Part shown: positions 15,984 to 24,300 of the stretch, in pieces
Layout: the number at the start of each line of letters is the position of its first letter
Position numbering within the stretch: the first letter of the stretch is position 1
From: a virus
IMG/VR virus record: IMGVR_UViG_3300040815_002915
Span: 1 to 50,930 of that record
Direction: 5' to 3' (one strand)
Length of the DNA stretch: 50,930 nucleotides
Notes under the pieces: generated by a model
What the model saw: only the letters and a program-made list of their open reading frames with translations
Databases searched by the model: none
What the model was told of the DNA's origin: nothing
Translations under genes and position numbers: made by a program

Positions 15984-16699
15984 TTTATGACCTCATCGAA
16001 TGTTGGCTTCGCCACCCAACTCTTGTGATTGAATCTGTCATAGTCCCCGTAGCCTATGCCCACGACAAACGCCAAGCCAGGTTTTACTGTAATATCATTG
16101 TGTATCGCGGGCTCATAGAAATAACATTTACAGAAAGAGACGTCTAATCCTTTTTCCACGGCCAACATCGTGGTGACCATCGCGTTCATGCCCGACTGCT
16201 GATTGAACTGATCCTTATGTATTTTTTCAACCTTGTCAAAGGTCTGTTGTAGTTTTCCGCTTTCCCAGTACTTGCCTTGTTTCTGGGATTCTCTCATTTT
16301 CTGTGTCGCCGGGTAGTACGCCAGAAGATAGGGAGCCGTGACTTGGTTGTTGAAGTGCCAACTATCGTCCTTGATGTACTGCTTGGTCTTGTCTCCGTAA
16401 TGATAGGCCAACCAGTCGTCATATCTCGTTTCTAACTCCTTGGCCATCTCCAGTGTCATGTTGCTCCATCTATTGTGATCATTCTTGTGTTTTCCACACA
16501 CTGTACTCATGGCCAGTTTCTTCTTCTGCGCAGAATGTTCAGGACCATACACATCTATCTCGTAGTGCCAAAAATTGTTCTTGTGAGGTGTCAGCTCTTT
16601 TGCTTTTTCCAGTATTTGCTGTATCAGGGCAACATCGGGTATCCTGTCCTGTTTAAAGAAAGAAATGTTCCTCCTCTTTTTCAATAGATCTTCTATCAT
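15974..16699 (-). CDS. nitroreductase-like flavoprotein
   Basis: The protein has 241 residues. The N-terminus MIEDLLKKRRNISFFKQDRIP has the paired arginines before the FMN phosphate site seen in nitroreductases (usually 'RRSxRxF'), followed by the helix VALIQQILEKAKELTPHKNNFWHYEI. QQSGMNAMVTTMLAVEKGLDVSFCKCY matches the family's central helix and dimer strand, and GLAFVVGIGYGDYD the C-terminal 'lvalGxp' region. Such enzymes reduce or dehydrogenate substrates with FMN and NAD(P)H, and some act in natural-product oxidation or cofactor making. Its place among oxygenases suggests a redox step on the same product. It overlaps the methyltransferase-like gene by 4 bases. Confidence 0.65.
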   Translation of the reverse strand: MIEDLLKKRRNISFFKQDRIPDVALIQQILEKAKELTPHKNNFWHYEIDVYGPEHSAQKKKLAMSTVCGKHKNDHNRWSNMTLEMAKELETRYDDWLAYHYGDKTKQYIKDDSWHFNNQVTAPYLLAYYPATQKMRESQKQGKYWESGKLQQTFDKVEKIHKDQFNQQSGMNAMVTTMLAVEKGLDVSFCKCYFYEPAIHNDITVKPGLAFVVGIGYGDYDRFNHKSWVAKPTFDEVIKWR

Positions 16700-17352
16700 A
16701 TCTTCGTCCCTATTATCATGAATCTTTTGTATTTGCCGAAATCTTTCTCATAGAACTTGATGTTCCTTAATTTCGACACGTACTGATTCGCGAAATCCTC
16801 CACTGTATCCACACAATTGATGTGTTGTGTTATTTCCCTGTAGTTGTTGCTCTGCAACACAACCAATGTGTGTTCCTCTAATTTACTTATAGTGTCGTAG
16901 ATCGTGGGTTGATCAAGATGCTCACACGATGTACATATTACTATGGGACTATTCAATTCCTTGATGTCTTTGATGTCCTGTTCGATGAATTTCACATATG
17001 CTAGTTGTCCTTTGTGTAGATTTTCTGAATCTATTTTTTTCCAAAGACGTTTTGCCACTGCTTTTGCTTTGGGATCAAAATCAATGCAGTCTATGTTACC
17101 TATCTTTTTCAATTGGAACTTTTCAAGCATTCTATATGCCAGTAAACCATACCAACTCCCTAATATTGACACGTCAATTTTCTTGTCCAGTGTCTTTTGC
17201 CTGTAGTGATGTGGATACTCGTTTAGTTTTTCAATCAGCCAATCTTTACTAGCATATTGATTCACACTCAAACTATCCAACACGTCTAATATTCTGTCTG
17301 GATAGTTGTCTATCAATGTTTTGATTGTGTTTAAAGTGTCCCTATCAAACAT
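16696..17352 (-). CDS. SAM-dependent methyltransferase-like protein
   Basis: The protein has 218 residues. VSILGSWYGLLAYRML (61-76) takes the place of motif I, and IDCIDFDPKAKAVAKRL (87-103) is the acidic loop with D91 and D93. VICTSCEHLDQP marks motif IV. GSWYG instead of GxGxG is an odd form of motif I, although similar variants are seen in phage and marine bacterial methyltransferases. The N-terminal 50 residues are helical and without known motif. The gene overlaps its upstream neighbour by 8 bases. Substrate unknown. Confidence 0.65.
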   Translation of the reverse strand: MFDRDTLNTIKTLIDNYPDRILDVLDSLSVNQYASKDWLIEKLNEYPHHYRQKTLDKKIDVSILGSWYGLLAYRMLEKFQLKKIGNIDCIDFDPKAKAVAKRLWKKIDSENLHKGQLAYVKFIEQDIKDIKELNSPIVICTSCEHLDQPTIYDTISKLEEHTLVVLQSNNYREITQHINCVDTVEDFANQYVSKLRNIKFYEKDFGKYKRFMIIGTKI

Positions 17353-17920
17353 ATTTTTGATTGTGCAACAGTATTGTATTGTGTTTCACACCCTCCTGCC
17401 AACTTGATATAGCATCGCCTACAAAATATTTGTATTTGATTTCTTCGTTGTATATGAATCTATCAATACCCGAATACAATCTCACATACAGATCCCTGTG
17501 TTTCATAAACTTTTCAAAAACCTTCCTTTCGTCGGTCCAACGCATAATGGATGAATTAACCAAAGTGTTTTGCGTAATTCTAAATTTCAAAGGCTCTTGC
17601 AAGGACTGTTGTTTCCAAGGACTACTATTCACCAGCGTCAAACGATCGAACTCGCTGGCAAGGAAATCTATGTTATCATTAATTAGGATATCTAAATCGA
17701 AAAACAAGCAATTGCCTGTGTATTGGAACAGAGATAACTTATGAAAGACTCCGCGCAGTTCGGGGTGCGTGACTGGAATATCATACTCCTTCTCTGGTCT
17801 ATCTGTGAGACATCTAAATGTGTGATCTAATGTGAGATGTTCTGCGACAGAGTTTTTTAACTTTTTATCAAAGTCTCTGGTGTATTTCGTTCCGACGTTA
17901 ACACAATATACATCAATCAT
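17345..17920 (-). CDS. glycosyltransferase-like protein with DxD motif
   Basis: The protein has 191 residues from the ATG at 17920 (a TTG lies one codon earlier). The start MIDVYCVNVGTKYTRDF and FRCLTDRP form the nucleotide-binding half, and NCLFFDLDILINDNID carries the DxD motif (D76-L-D78 counting from the TTG). LVNSSIMRW resembles the acceptor-side strand of such enzymes. It is short for a GT-A enzyme but has both halves. It is the first enzyme gene of the main accessory operon and overlaps the small gene that opens it by 8 bases. Confidence 0.65.
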   Translation of the reverse strand: MIDVYCVNVGTKYTRDFDKKLKNSVAEHLTLDHTFRCLTDRPEKEYDIPVTHPELRGVFHKLSLFQYTGNCLFFDLDILINDNIDFLASEFDRLTLVNSSPWKQQSLQEPLKFRITQNTLVNSSIMRWTDERKVFEKFMKHRDLYVRLYSGIDRFIYNEEIKYKYFVGDAISSWQEGVKHNTILLHNQKYV

Positions 17921-18383
17921 CAAAGTTATTGTAGGCCACCAACAGCTCGAGCGGTGTCTTTGCTGATCTTAGTTGAGATTTCTTTTCCTTGTCGGTAGAC
18001 CCCTTCACTTTTTCTGTTTCAAATATTTCCACCTTGGTGGTGAACAACATTTCCTTACACTGTGCGTCGGTCGGATCAAAGTTCAGTATGCACTTGACGA
18101 AATCCTCCACAGACACACGCTGTTTGAGATCTGTTTTTGACTTTATGCCAGCGTCCACTATGTCGCTCAGTTGCTGTGCGTATCTCCTGTTCCGGGCGAT
18201 CGTGGCCTCCGCTATCTTGTCCGTGCTGTATTCCGACACGAGGTCCTTGAAGTCTTGGTTGTTGTAATCAACAGGCAGATAATGGTTTATCGCCCGCTTG
18301 CCGTCCTTGTAAATCACTTCGACTGTGTTGTTTTCTGAATTAGCGAAATACGCCTCAATTATTTTTCCACTGAATATTGCCAT
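17913..18383 (-). CDS. conserved phage protein of unknown function, first gene of main cassette
   Basis: The protein has 156 residues and starts with ATG after AAAGGATCT. The N-terminal 45 residues look like a small beta barrel (IIEAYFANSENNTVEVIYKDG), followed by charged helices rich in Lys, Asp and Glu. There are two cysteines (C98, C109, approximate) but no CxxC motif. No domain is recognised. It lies directly behind a good sigma-70-like promoter and its end overlaps the first glycosyltransferase-like gene. The left cassette is built the same way: promoter, small unknown gene, then transferases. Confidence 0.65.
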   Translation of the reverse strand: MAIFSGKIIEAYFANSENNTVEVIYKDGKRAINHYLPVDYNNQDFKDLVSEYSTDKIAEATIARNRRYAQQLSDIVDAGIKSKTDLKQRVSVEDFVKCILNFDPTDAQCKEMLFTTKVEIFETEKVKGSTDKEKKSQLRSAKTPLELLVAYNNFDD

Positions 18384-18406
18384 TTTAGATCCTTTGTTGC
18401 TGTGTT

Positions 18407-18435
18407 ATTGTAGCAGAACAACGTCAGAAAGTCAA
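18407..18435 (-). promoter_or_regulatory. sigma-70-type promoter for the main accessory operon
   Basis: On the minus strand TTGACT (18435-18430), a 17-base spacer and TACAAT (18412-18407) precede the gene starting at 18383, leaving a leader of about 17 bases that includes AAAGGA. It lies in the 52-base gap after a virion protein gene. Genes from 18383 to 6727 then follow with overlaps or no gap, so this promoter could drive all of them independently of the late sigma factor. Confidence 0.65.
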
Positions 18436-19368
18436 TTATGATTTCAGTATCTTGAATGTGTAGGTGTTTACAGTTGTGGGTGTTCCGTCTGGGAATTCCT
18501 GTGCCCGGTAGTCGTTGGCATCCACGAATCTGGTCTGGTAATTTCCACTTCCGCCCGTGAGCTGTGTGTTCACTATGGCAGTGCCCCTGGCCGTACCACT
18601 TCCGTCTATGTTATAGGATATCTGGTATCCTGTTGACGAATTTACCACTTGATCTTTGATGTATTCCTGTAGCAGTGCACCAATCTCCGCACCCGAATAC
18701 TGTTTGAGATTGTTAGACGCATCTATGTACACGGGAGGATTGTACGAAGGTACCTCGCCATCGATGATGTGTAGGTAATAGTTGGTTATGGTCTGTGGTT
18801 GGTCCTGTGGCTCGCTTATCTCAGCGGCCGAATACGCCGAAGTGTCTGCCCTGGTGTCAGTGAATATCGGTGTTGATGACACCAAGGTTGCTCCTGTGAC
18901 AGAGGTAGATGTTGAAACGAAATATGTTCCTGCCTGCGCACTTGTCGTGTCTCCCAATGTCATTTGATTTATGGTCGGATACACGAAGGTGTCTATGAAA
19001 TCCTGTTCGGTCATGGCCTGTACCTGTGTGCCATTCCAGTAGATCGGGAAGGTCTTGCCCGTGTCCGTGGTGGTTATCGATGCTGATCCCGTGACCTGTG
19101 TTATACGTTGGAAGGAGGTTGTCACAACACTGGGCTCATCTGTCGTTGCTTCAGACGGATAACTGCCGGAAGATGATAATCCCGCGCCTGCCTGTAGCCT
19201 GGTGTCGTCTATGGATGTGAGATTTCCGCCCGATCCCGAAACCGTCAGTGTCCTCGAAGGTGACAGCGAATAGTAGTAGGCCCCGAGGGTGTAGATGTTG
19301 GTCAGATCACTGCTCTTCATCTGCTGAAGTTGTGCGCCGTTGTAAATCAATGGTGTTCTTACAGTCAT
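18436..19368 (-). CDS. virion structural protein, fiber-associated
   Basis: The protein has 310 residues, very rich in Thr and Ser, with alternating beta-strand patterns and no enzyme motif. It contains three similar modules: LIYNGAQLQQMKSSDL near the start, IYWNGTQVQAMTEQDF in the middle and IDASNNLKQYSGAEI later. Each has a short strand followed by 'xQxMxxxD/E' and may be a repeated small fold. It lies 46 bases after the 405-residue fiber gene. Start ATG follows AAGGAAT. A place in the distal tail or fiber is inferred from composition and neighbours. Confidence 0.65.
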   Translation of the reverse strand: MTVRTPLIYNGAQLQQMKSSDLTNIYTLGAYYYSLSPSRTLTVSGSGGNLTSIDDTRLQAGAGLSSSGSYPSEATTDEPSVVTTSFQRITQVTGSASITTTDTGKTFPIYWNGTQVQAMTEQDFIDTFVYPTINQMTLGDTTSAQAGTYFVSTSTSVTGATLVSSTPIFTDTRADTSAYSAAEISEPQDQPQTITNYYLHIIDGEVPSYNPPVYIDASNNLKQYSGAEIGALLQEYIKDQVVNSSTGYQISYNIDGSGTARGTAIVNTQLTGGSGNYQTRFVDANDYRAQEFPDGTPTTVNTYTFKILKS

Positions 19369-19378
19369 GTTATTCCTT

Positions 19379-19407
19379 ATTATAGGACATTCCTAAAAAT
19401 ATTTCAA
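19379..19407 (-). promoter_or_regulatory. sigma-70-type promoter for the 310-residue virion gene
   Basis: On the minus strand TTGAAA (19407-19402), a 17-base spacer and a perfect TATAAT (19384-19379) lie in the gap between two virion genes. The start of transcription would be close to 19372, only a few bases before the ATG at 19368. It could serve the 310-residue gene and, by read-through, the enzyme cassette below it. Confidence 0.5.
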
Positions 19408-19414
19408 CCACGAA

Positions 19415-20632
19415 TTACGCTCCTGCGCCGTATATGGTCTTTAGTACCGTTCCGGTACTGCTTAGGATCTGTAATGACGTGGAAGATGCGAACATGGTCG
19501 ACGTAACCGTGCCCGTATCGCCGGTGGTTACCACTGTACCTGTGACGTTTGGTATGGTAATTGTCCTGTCCGCTGTTGGATCAGCCACTGTGATCGTGGT
19601 CTCGAAGGCATTGTCTGTCGCGCCTTCGAATATTATCGTTCCTGCTGTGGTGATATTGATGCCTGATGTTGTCACAGCACCCGTGATCGGTCCTGTGAAT
19701 GCCGTGGCGTTTACAGTTCCTGACACATCCAGTTTGGTGCTTGGTGTTGTTGTGCCTATACCTATCCTTGATTCGGCACCATCAATGGTCATCACTGTGG
19801 TGCTGGTACCGCCGTCGTTGACTTTGAATGTGATGTCCGTGTTCTGTGCTGTATTAGATAGTATCACACCGTTGCCGTCCACAGTGATAGAAAGGTCATT
19901 GTCAGCACCCACTGTCAGACCCGAGTCATTAACAATACCTAAAGTGCCTGTTGTGGTGTCGTTGGCGTCTGATCTCAGGAAAGATGCCGCCGCTATGCCG
20001 CCGAGCTTGTCTGCGTCTGTGGCAGTTCCATGCAGTTTGATCCCTGATGGTGATGTGGTGAATGTTATTCCCTTGTACACTGTAGGGAAACCTGTTATCG
20101 CTGTCTGTGGTGTGAACTCCGTGTCTGAAACTATGGCTATCAGCGTGCCGTCACTGTACCATTTGGTGATGTTCTGACTGGCCGTTGTTGAATCTGTGAC
20201 AGCCTCGAACACGAAACCATTCAGTGACCCGGTGGAAGTCGGTGGTCCAACTAAAACACTCTGGGATCCGTCATAGTAGAACAGTTGTCCCACGTCCGAG
20301 TCGATCCAGAGGTCACCCTGTTGTATTCCTGATGGTTCTGTTGATTGGTATGGTACGTTACCTCCCGCCGGAACGAAAAGGTTCCCGGTATAGACCTTTA
20401 GCCTGTCAACACTGCTGTCATACCAAAGTTGTCCCTGTATGGGTTTGGTCGGTGCTGAAGTGTTGGCGAAATTTTCTAATAGGTATAAGAAGTTTTCTGC
20501 GATCAGTTCTCCGTAACCCGCATAGCCCTTACCTATGAAACTTAGATCCGTCTGTGTGTTGACCACACCGTCCTGTACGATGTACTGGTTGGGTGATGCG
20601 GAATTGTTACTCTTGTTTACTGTGTAGGCCAT
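19415..20632 (-). CDS. tail fiber-like virion protein, paralogue of the 5079-6716 fiber
   Basis: The protein has 405 residues. LSFIGKGYAGYGELIAENF, then GQLWYDSSVDRLKVYTG and GDLWIDSDVGQLFYYDG, match the N-terminus of the 545-residue fiber. GTATDADKLGGIAAASFLRS to FKVNDGGTSTTVMTI matches its middle. The C-terminus differs: ITVADPTADRTITIPNVTG followed by TVVTTGDTGTVTSTMF is a repeat type common in marine phage fibers. The shared N-terminus probably attaches both proteins to the same part of the tail, while the different tips may bind different receptors. The gene ends 46 bases before the 310-residue gene; its start lies 3 bases after the stop of the next virion gene upstream. Confidence 0.75.
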   Translation of the reverse strand: MAYTVNKSNNSASPNQYIVQDGVVNTQTDLSFIGKGYAGYGELIAENFLYLLENFANTSAPTKPIQGQLWYDSSVDRLKVYTGNLFVPAGGNVPYQSTEPSGIQQGDLWIDSDVGQLFYYDGSQSVLVGPPTSTGSLNGFVFEAVTDSTTASQNITKWYSDGTLIAIVSDTEFTPQTAITGFPTVYKGITFTTSPSGIKLHGTATDADKLGGIAAASFLRSDANDTTTGTLGIVNDSGLTVGADNDLSITVDGNGVILSNTAQNTDITFKVNDGGTSTTVMTIDGAESRIGIGTTTPSTKLDVSGTVNATAFTGPITGAVTTSGINITTAGTIIFEGATDNAFETTITVADPTADRTITIPNVTGTVVTTGDTGTVTSTMFASSTSLQILSSTGTVLKTIYGAGA

Positions 20633-20635
20633 CCG

Positions 20636-21361
20636 TTAGTATCCTGTGTTACCGCCTGCCGTTGTTCCACTCACTGTGTTTGAAGTCGACAGTGCTGTCG
20701 AGCTCGTCTCAGTGAACGTTGTTAAACTTTGAATTCTCAATGTGTAGTCGATCTGTATCAACCTGTTAAGTGATTTCTGTACCGGGTGGAAGATCACGTG
20801 TGTCAGTAACTTGTTGGTCGCACCGTTCTCCGAACCTTCCCAAGATTTCAGTCCCAACTCATCGAACACATAGTCACCGTTGAAGTTGGTCGTGTTGTCG
20901 AATGACGCCTGTCCTGTGGGTTCGCCGTAGTCCAGTGTACATGTACACACGATGTCAGTGAATTTATTTCCTGTGATGTGTCTCACTTCCATCTTGTTCC
21001 TGGTGGTGTCCTTGTTCGTTGTCGAGTTATCGTCGATCACTTTGTAATAAGTCTGATTGTATAGGGTGGCGTTGGTCCCTGTCGAGTTTGGAGTGAGGTA
21101 AGTTATGATACCAGTTGGATCAACAGAAGTACCACCATTTCCAAATGCCATCTCATGTATGAATCCCGTGCTCTTGTTGGCCAGTGAGTTGGCCATGGCC
21201 TGACTCATGTTCTCATAGTGTATGGCGTTGCGCTTGTCCACGATCACCTCGCCCGTCTCTGGATCGAAAATCTTGATGTGCCCAGTCATCATCACTCCGG
21301 TGTGATCCTGTGGCTTCTTGCTCTCTTCTTTTGATTCTTGTGATTTGTTGTCCTGTGTCAT
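20636..21361 (-). CDS. virion structural protein
   Basis: The protein has 241 residues. After a charged N-terminal tail rich in Lys, Glu and Ser, GHIKIFDPETGEVIVDKRNAI and NMSQAMANSLANKSTGFIHEMAFGNGG form a module frequent in marine myovirus tail proteins. The C-terminus is a Thr/Ser/Gly tail. No catalytic motif is seen. It sits between the giant virion protein gene and the 405-residue fiber gene, in one leftward series, so a place in the baseplate-fiber connection is likely. Confidence 0.65.
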   Translation of the reverse strand: MTQDNKSQESKEESKKPQDHTGVMMTGHIKIFDPETGEVIVDKRNAIHYENMSQAMANSLANKSTGFIHEMAFGNGGTSVDPTGIITYLTPNSTGTNATLYNQTYYKVIDDNSTTNKDTTRNKMEVRHITGNKFTDIVCTCTLDYGEPTGQASFDNTTNFNGDYVFDELGLKSWEGSENGATNKLLTHVIFHPVQKSLNRLIQIDYTLRIQSLTTFTETSSTALSTSNTVSGTTAGGNTGY

Positions 21362-21370
21362 CTAGTGTAT

Positions 21371-24300
21371 TTATTCAGGTGAGTTTGTGGGCTCCTCTGC
21401 TATGAATCGAGCCTGTTGTGTGGTAGAACCCTGTAGTCCTTTACCATCAGCAGGATTGCCATCTTTCGCAGTGTACCATACCTGTCCTCTCTTGTGTAAT
21501 ATCTTGATCTGTACGGCGTCAGCGGGTGCGCTACTTAATGTGACCACCGGTGTGCTTCCGTCCACAGAATAATTTATGGTTGATCCATCCTCGCTAGTGA
21601 GCAACAATCGTTGGCCACCAATGAATATGTCTAACTCACTAGCGCTGGTCGGTGTTTGTGATAGAGTGAACGCTATTGTGCTTCCATCACCTGTGAAGGT
21701 GTTGGTGTACACTGTGTCCACGTAAGGGATGGTTTGAGTACCAGACGCGTCTACCACCGCTGTGCCTGATCCATGCTCCTTAGTTCCTGTTCCCAAGGTC
21801 CCCCTCTTCAGTTGTCCCAAAGAGTTGTTGGACTTGGTGAAATATTCTATTCTTTCCTTACCTATGAACACCACGCCTGGTATTATGGTGCTCACCGTTG
21901 ATCCGTCTAGACCGATCACGGTCTGTGGGTTCGCTAAAACTGATCCGTCCGCCACTGTAATAGTCTCATCATCCACTGCTAGTGTCTGTGTGAGTTGTGT
22001 GGTGTGTGTTTTTGAAATACGTTTGTAGAACGTCCTGTTCATCATGTCTTTGAATATCCTGTAACCCACAGCGCCTGTGGCAGATTCCAGTGCGAAGTAC
22101 ATCACATCTAGTCTGTCAGATGATGTAATAGTCTTGCCTGATATCGTGATAGTGCTTCCAGAAAGTGTGTAATCAAAACCCTGTGCCAACTGCTCACCAT
22201 TTAACCACACAAACATGTACGAAGCGTTTAGTGGTGTGTAGTACAGTTCATGTACTCCGCTAGGTCTTCCCTCTAATACTTCCCTTCTCATCTTCATGCC
22301 GAGGGCATTGTTGAATGTTGTCACCCTCATCGGACCTGCTGAGAATCCATCTGTTGTTAATTGTGTGATATCAAGCACTAGTGCAGGAGAACTACTACTG
22401 CTGTCCACGTAGTACTGCTTGTCTACCAAGGTTGTTATGGCAACAACATCTCCAGGATTGGCCGGAGCATTTGTGCTCACCGTCTGGGTTCCTAAGTCCA
22501 CGGTATAGTTTCCTGACGGTAATGCACCTTCCACAAGTTTCCTACCATTGTAGTGTACTTCTATTTGGTTTGAATTCGTAATGACTTTTGCCGGATCCAC
22601 TGTTGATCCATCGCTCAATCCCGATGCTATTCCAAATGTGTAAGTTGTTCCATCACCCACGTAGTAAGTTGTGTCTGGACCTCTCAGAATCTTTCCTCCC
22701 ATCTCGACTATTGTCAAACCATGTAGAGGTGTCACGGATCCCGGTGGGTATGTGATTGCGTAGTTGGTTGTTGAACCATCATAGGTCATGTCCTCGGCTC
22801 TTATCTGTGCAACACTTCTTGACGCGACTGTCTTTTGGAAACCTGCCACTTGTATGAAGTCACCTGCCGCTGGTGGTTCAACGAATGTTATGGTCAAAGT
22901 ATTTGAGAAACTGCTTCCAGAAGACACCGTTGAAGTGAATGCCGTGGTAGGTAATCCGTTCTTGGTCACGTAGATCTCGGATGCTGTTGAATCTATGTTG
23001 AAGTCTTCCCTCACTGACGTCGCGAACTCCACAGTCGAACCATCACCCGTGTATTGATCCAACACCCTGTAATTCTGTCCCGATATAGCAAACACTTTTG
23101 TTGTGATGATGCTAGTGTTTGCTGGTGCTGATGTAAATGTTATAGTTTTCGCCGACACATCCACCGTGTAGTCCGCCGCCGTCGATCCATCCAACGAAAC
23201 TTTTTTAGTCACTCCATCAACTGTCACCATGACTGATGCCAATGTGCCCGGATAATCTCCTATCGAATAGGTAGTTGTACTTCCATTACCTATGTAAGTG
23301 TTCTCTGTAATGAACGGCACGCCCGATTCCGGTGATGTGTACACCTTGATGTCAACCGTGTCAAAGATCTGTCCTGGCACAACCTCTTCCGGTGCGTAAC
23401 TGGTTGTGGGTGATAGGAACTCGTCGCCGTCCACGTTGATGTCACTAGGTGCTGATCCCAGCGCCGAGGCGTACAGTCCGTCCTTGGTGAACAGACCACC
23501 CTTGATTATTGAATCAAGAGTCCTGTCGTCAGTTGGTGTCAACACACCATCGTCATCTGATGGTATGAATTCCACCAGTGCGTTCTCGTCCGGTGTGGTG
23601 CTCAGCGTGAATGTCTTGGTGCTACCGTCACCCGTTATGATGTCTGACAGTTTGGTCCTTGTGCTGTCGTCTTTTGAAGTGTAAACGTAATAAACTGTGC
23701 CTGACTCTGGTGCCGTTGGGAACGTGTATGTTGCAGTCGAACCATCCGCCAAGAACGGTACCGTCCTCGATAAGCCATAGTTGTCCCATGGGTAATCATA
23801 CCAAGCCGACTGATCCCACCCCTGGCTCTGTGTGAACAGCAGTCCTGTGACCATGGTGCCACCGTAGTCCACGCCCGACATCACCTGTGACAGCTCGTTG
23901 CCCGGCATTCCCGCTGATGGTGTGTAGAATCCCTTGATCCTGTCCGCCGCCGTCAGGCCCGACTCGTCACCGTAGTACTTGCTGACTGCACCTATGTTGT
24001 CATCAAAGTCCGTGGTCGATGTGAACGCACTCACCGCCTTGTAAAGTTCATTGTTGTATCTTATCTTGTCTCCGTAGGCGTAACTGGTGTTGGCCGCCCA
24101 ATCCACCACCGTGGATGTGCTGGCTATCCTGTCAAATTTTATCGTGGTGTTGAAATCCCTAACCAGATCATTGCCCAGGTTGGCGTAGGCCTTGGCCACG
24201 TCCGATGGGGTTGAACCATCCGCCTTACCACCTGTTATGGTCACTGTTGGCGTGGTGGAATAACCAAATCCTATTCCGGTCACTGTAATAGCAGTTACTG

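Noticed and set aside
21368-21375. Late promoter AATAAATA before the 241-residue virion gene
   Set aside because: One mismatch to TATAAATA, overlapping the preceding start region by only a few bases; kept as an observation, not annotated as a promoter.
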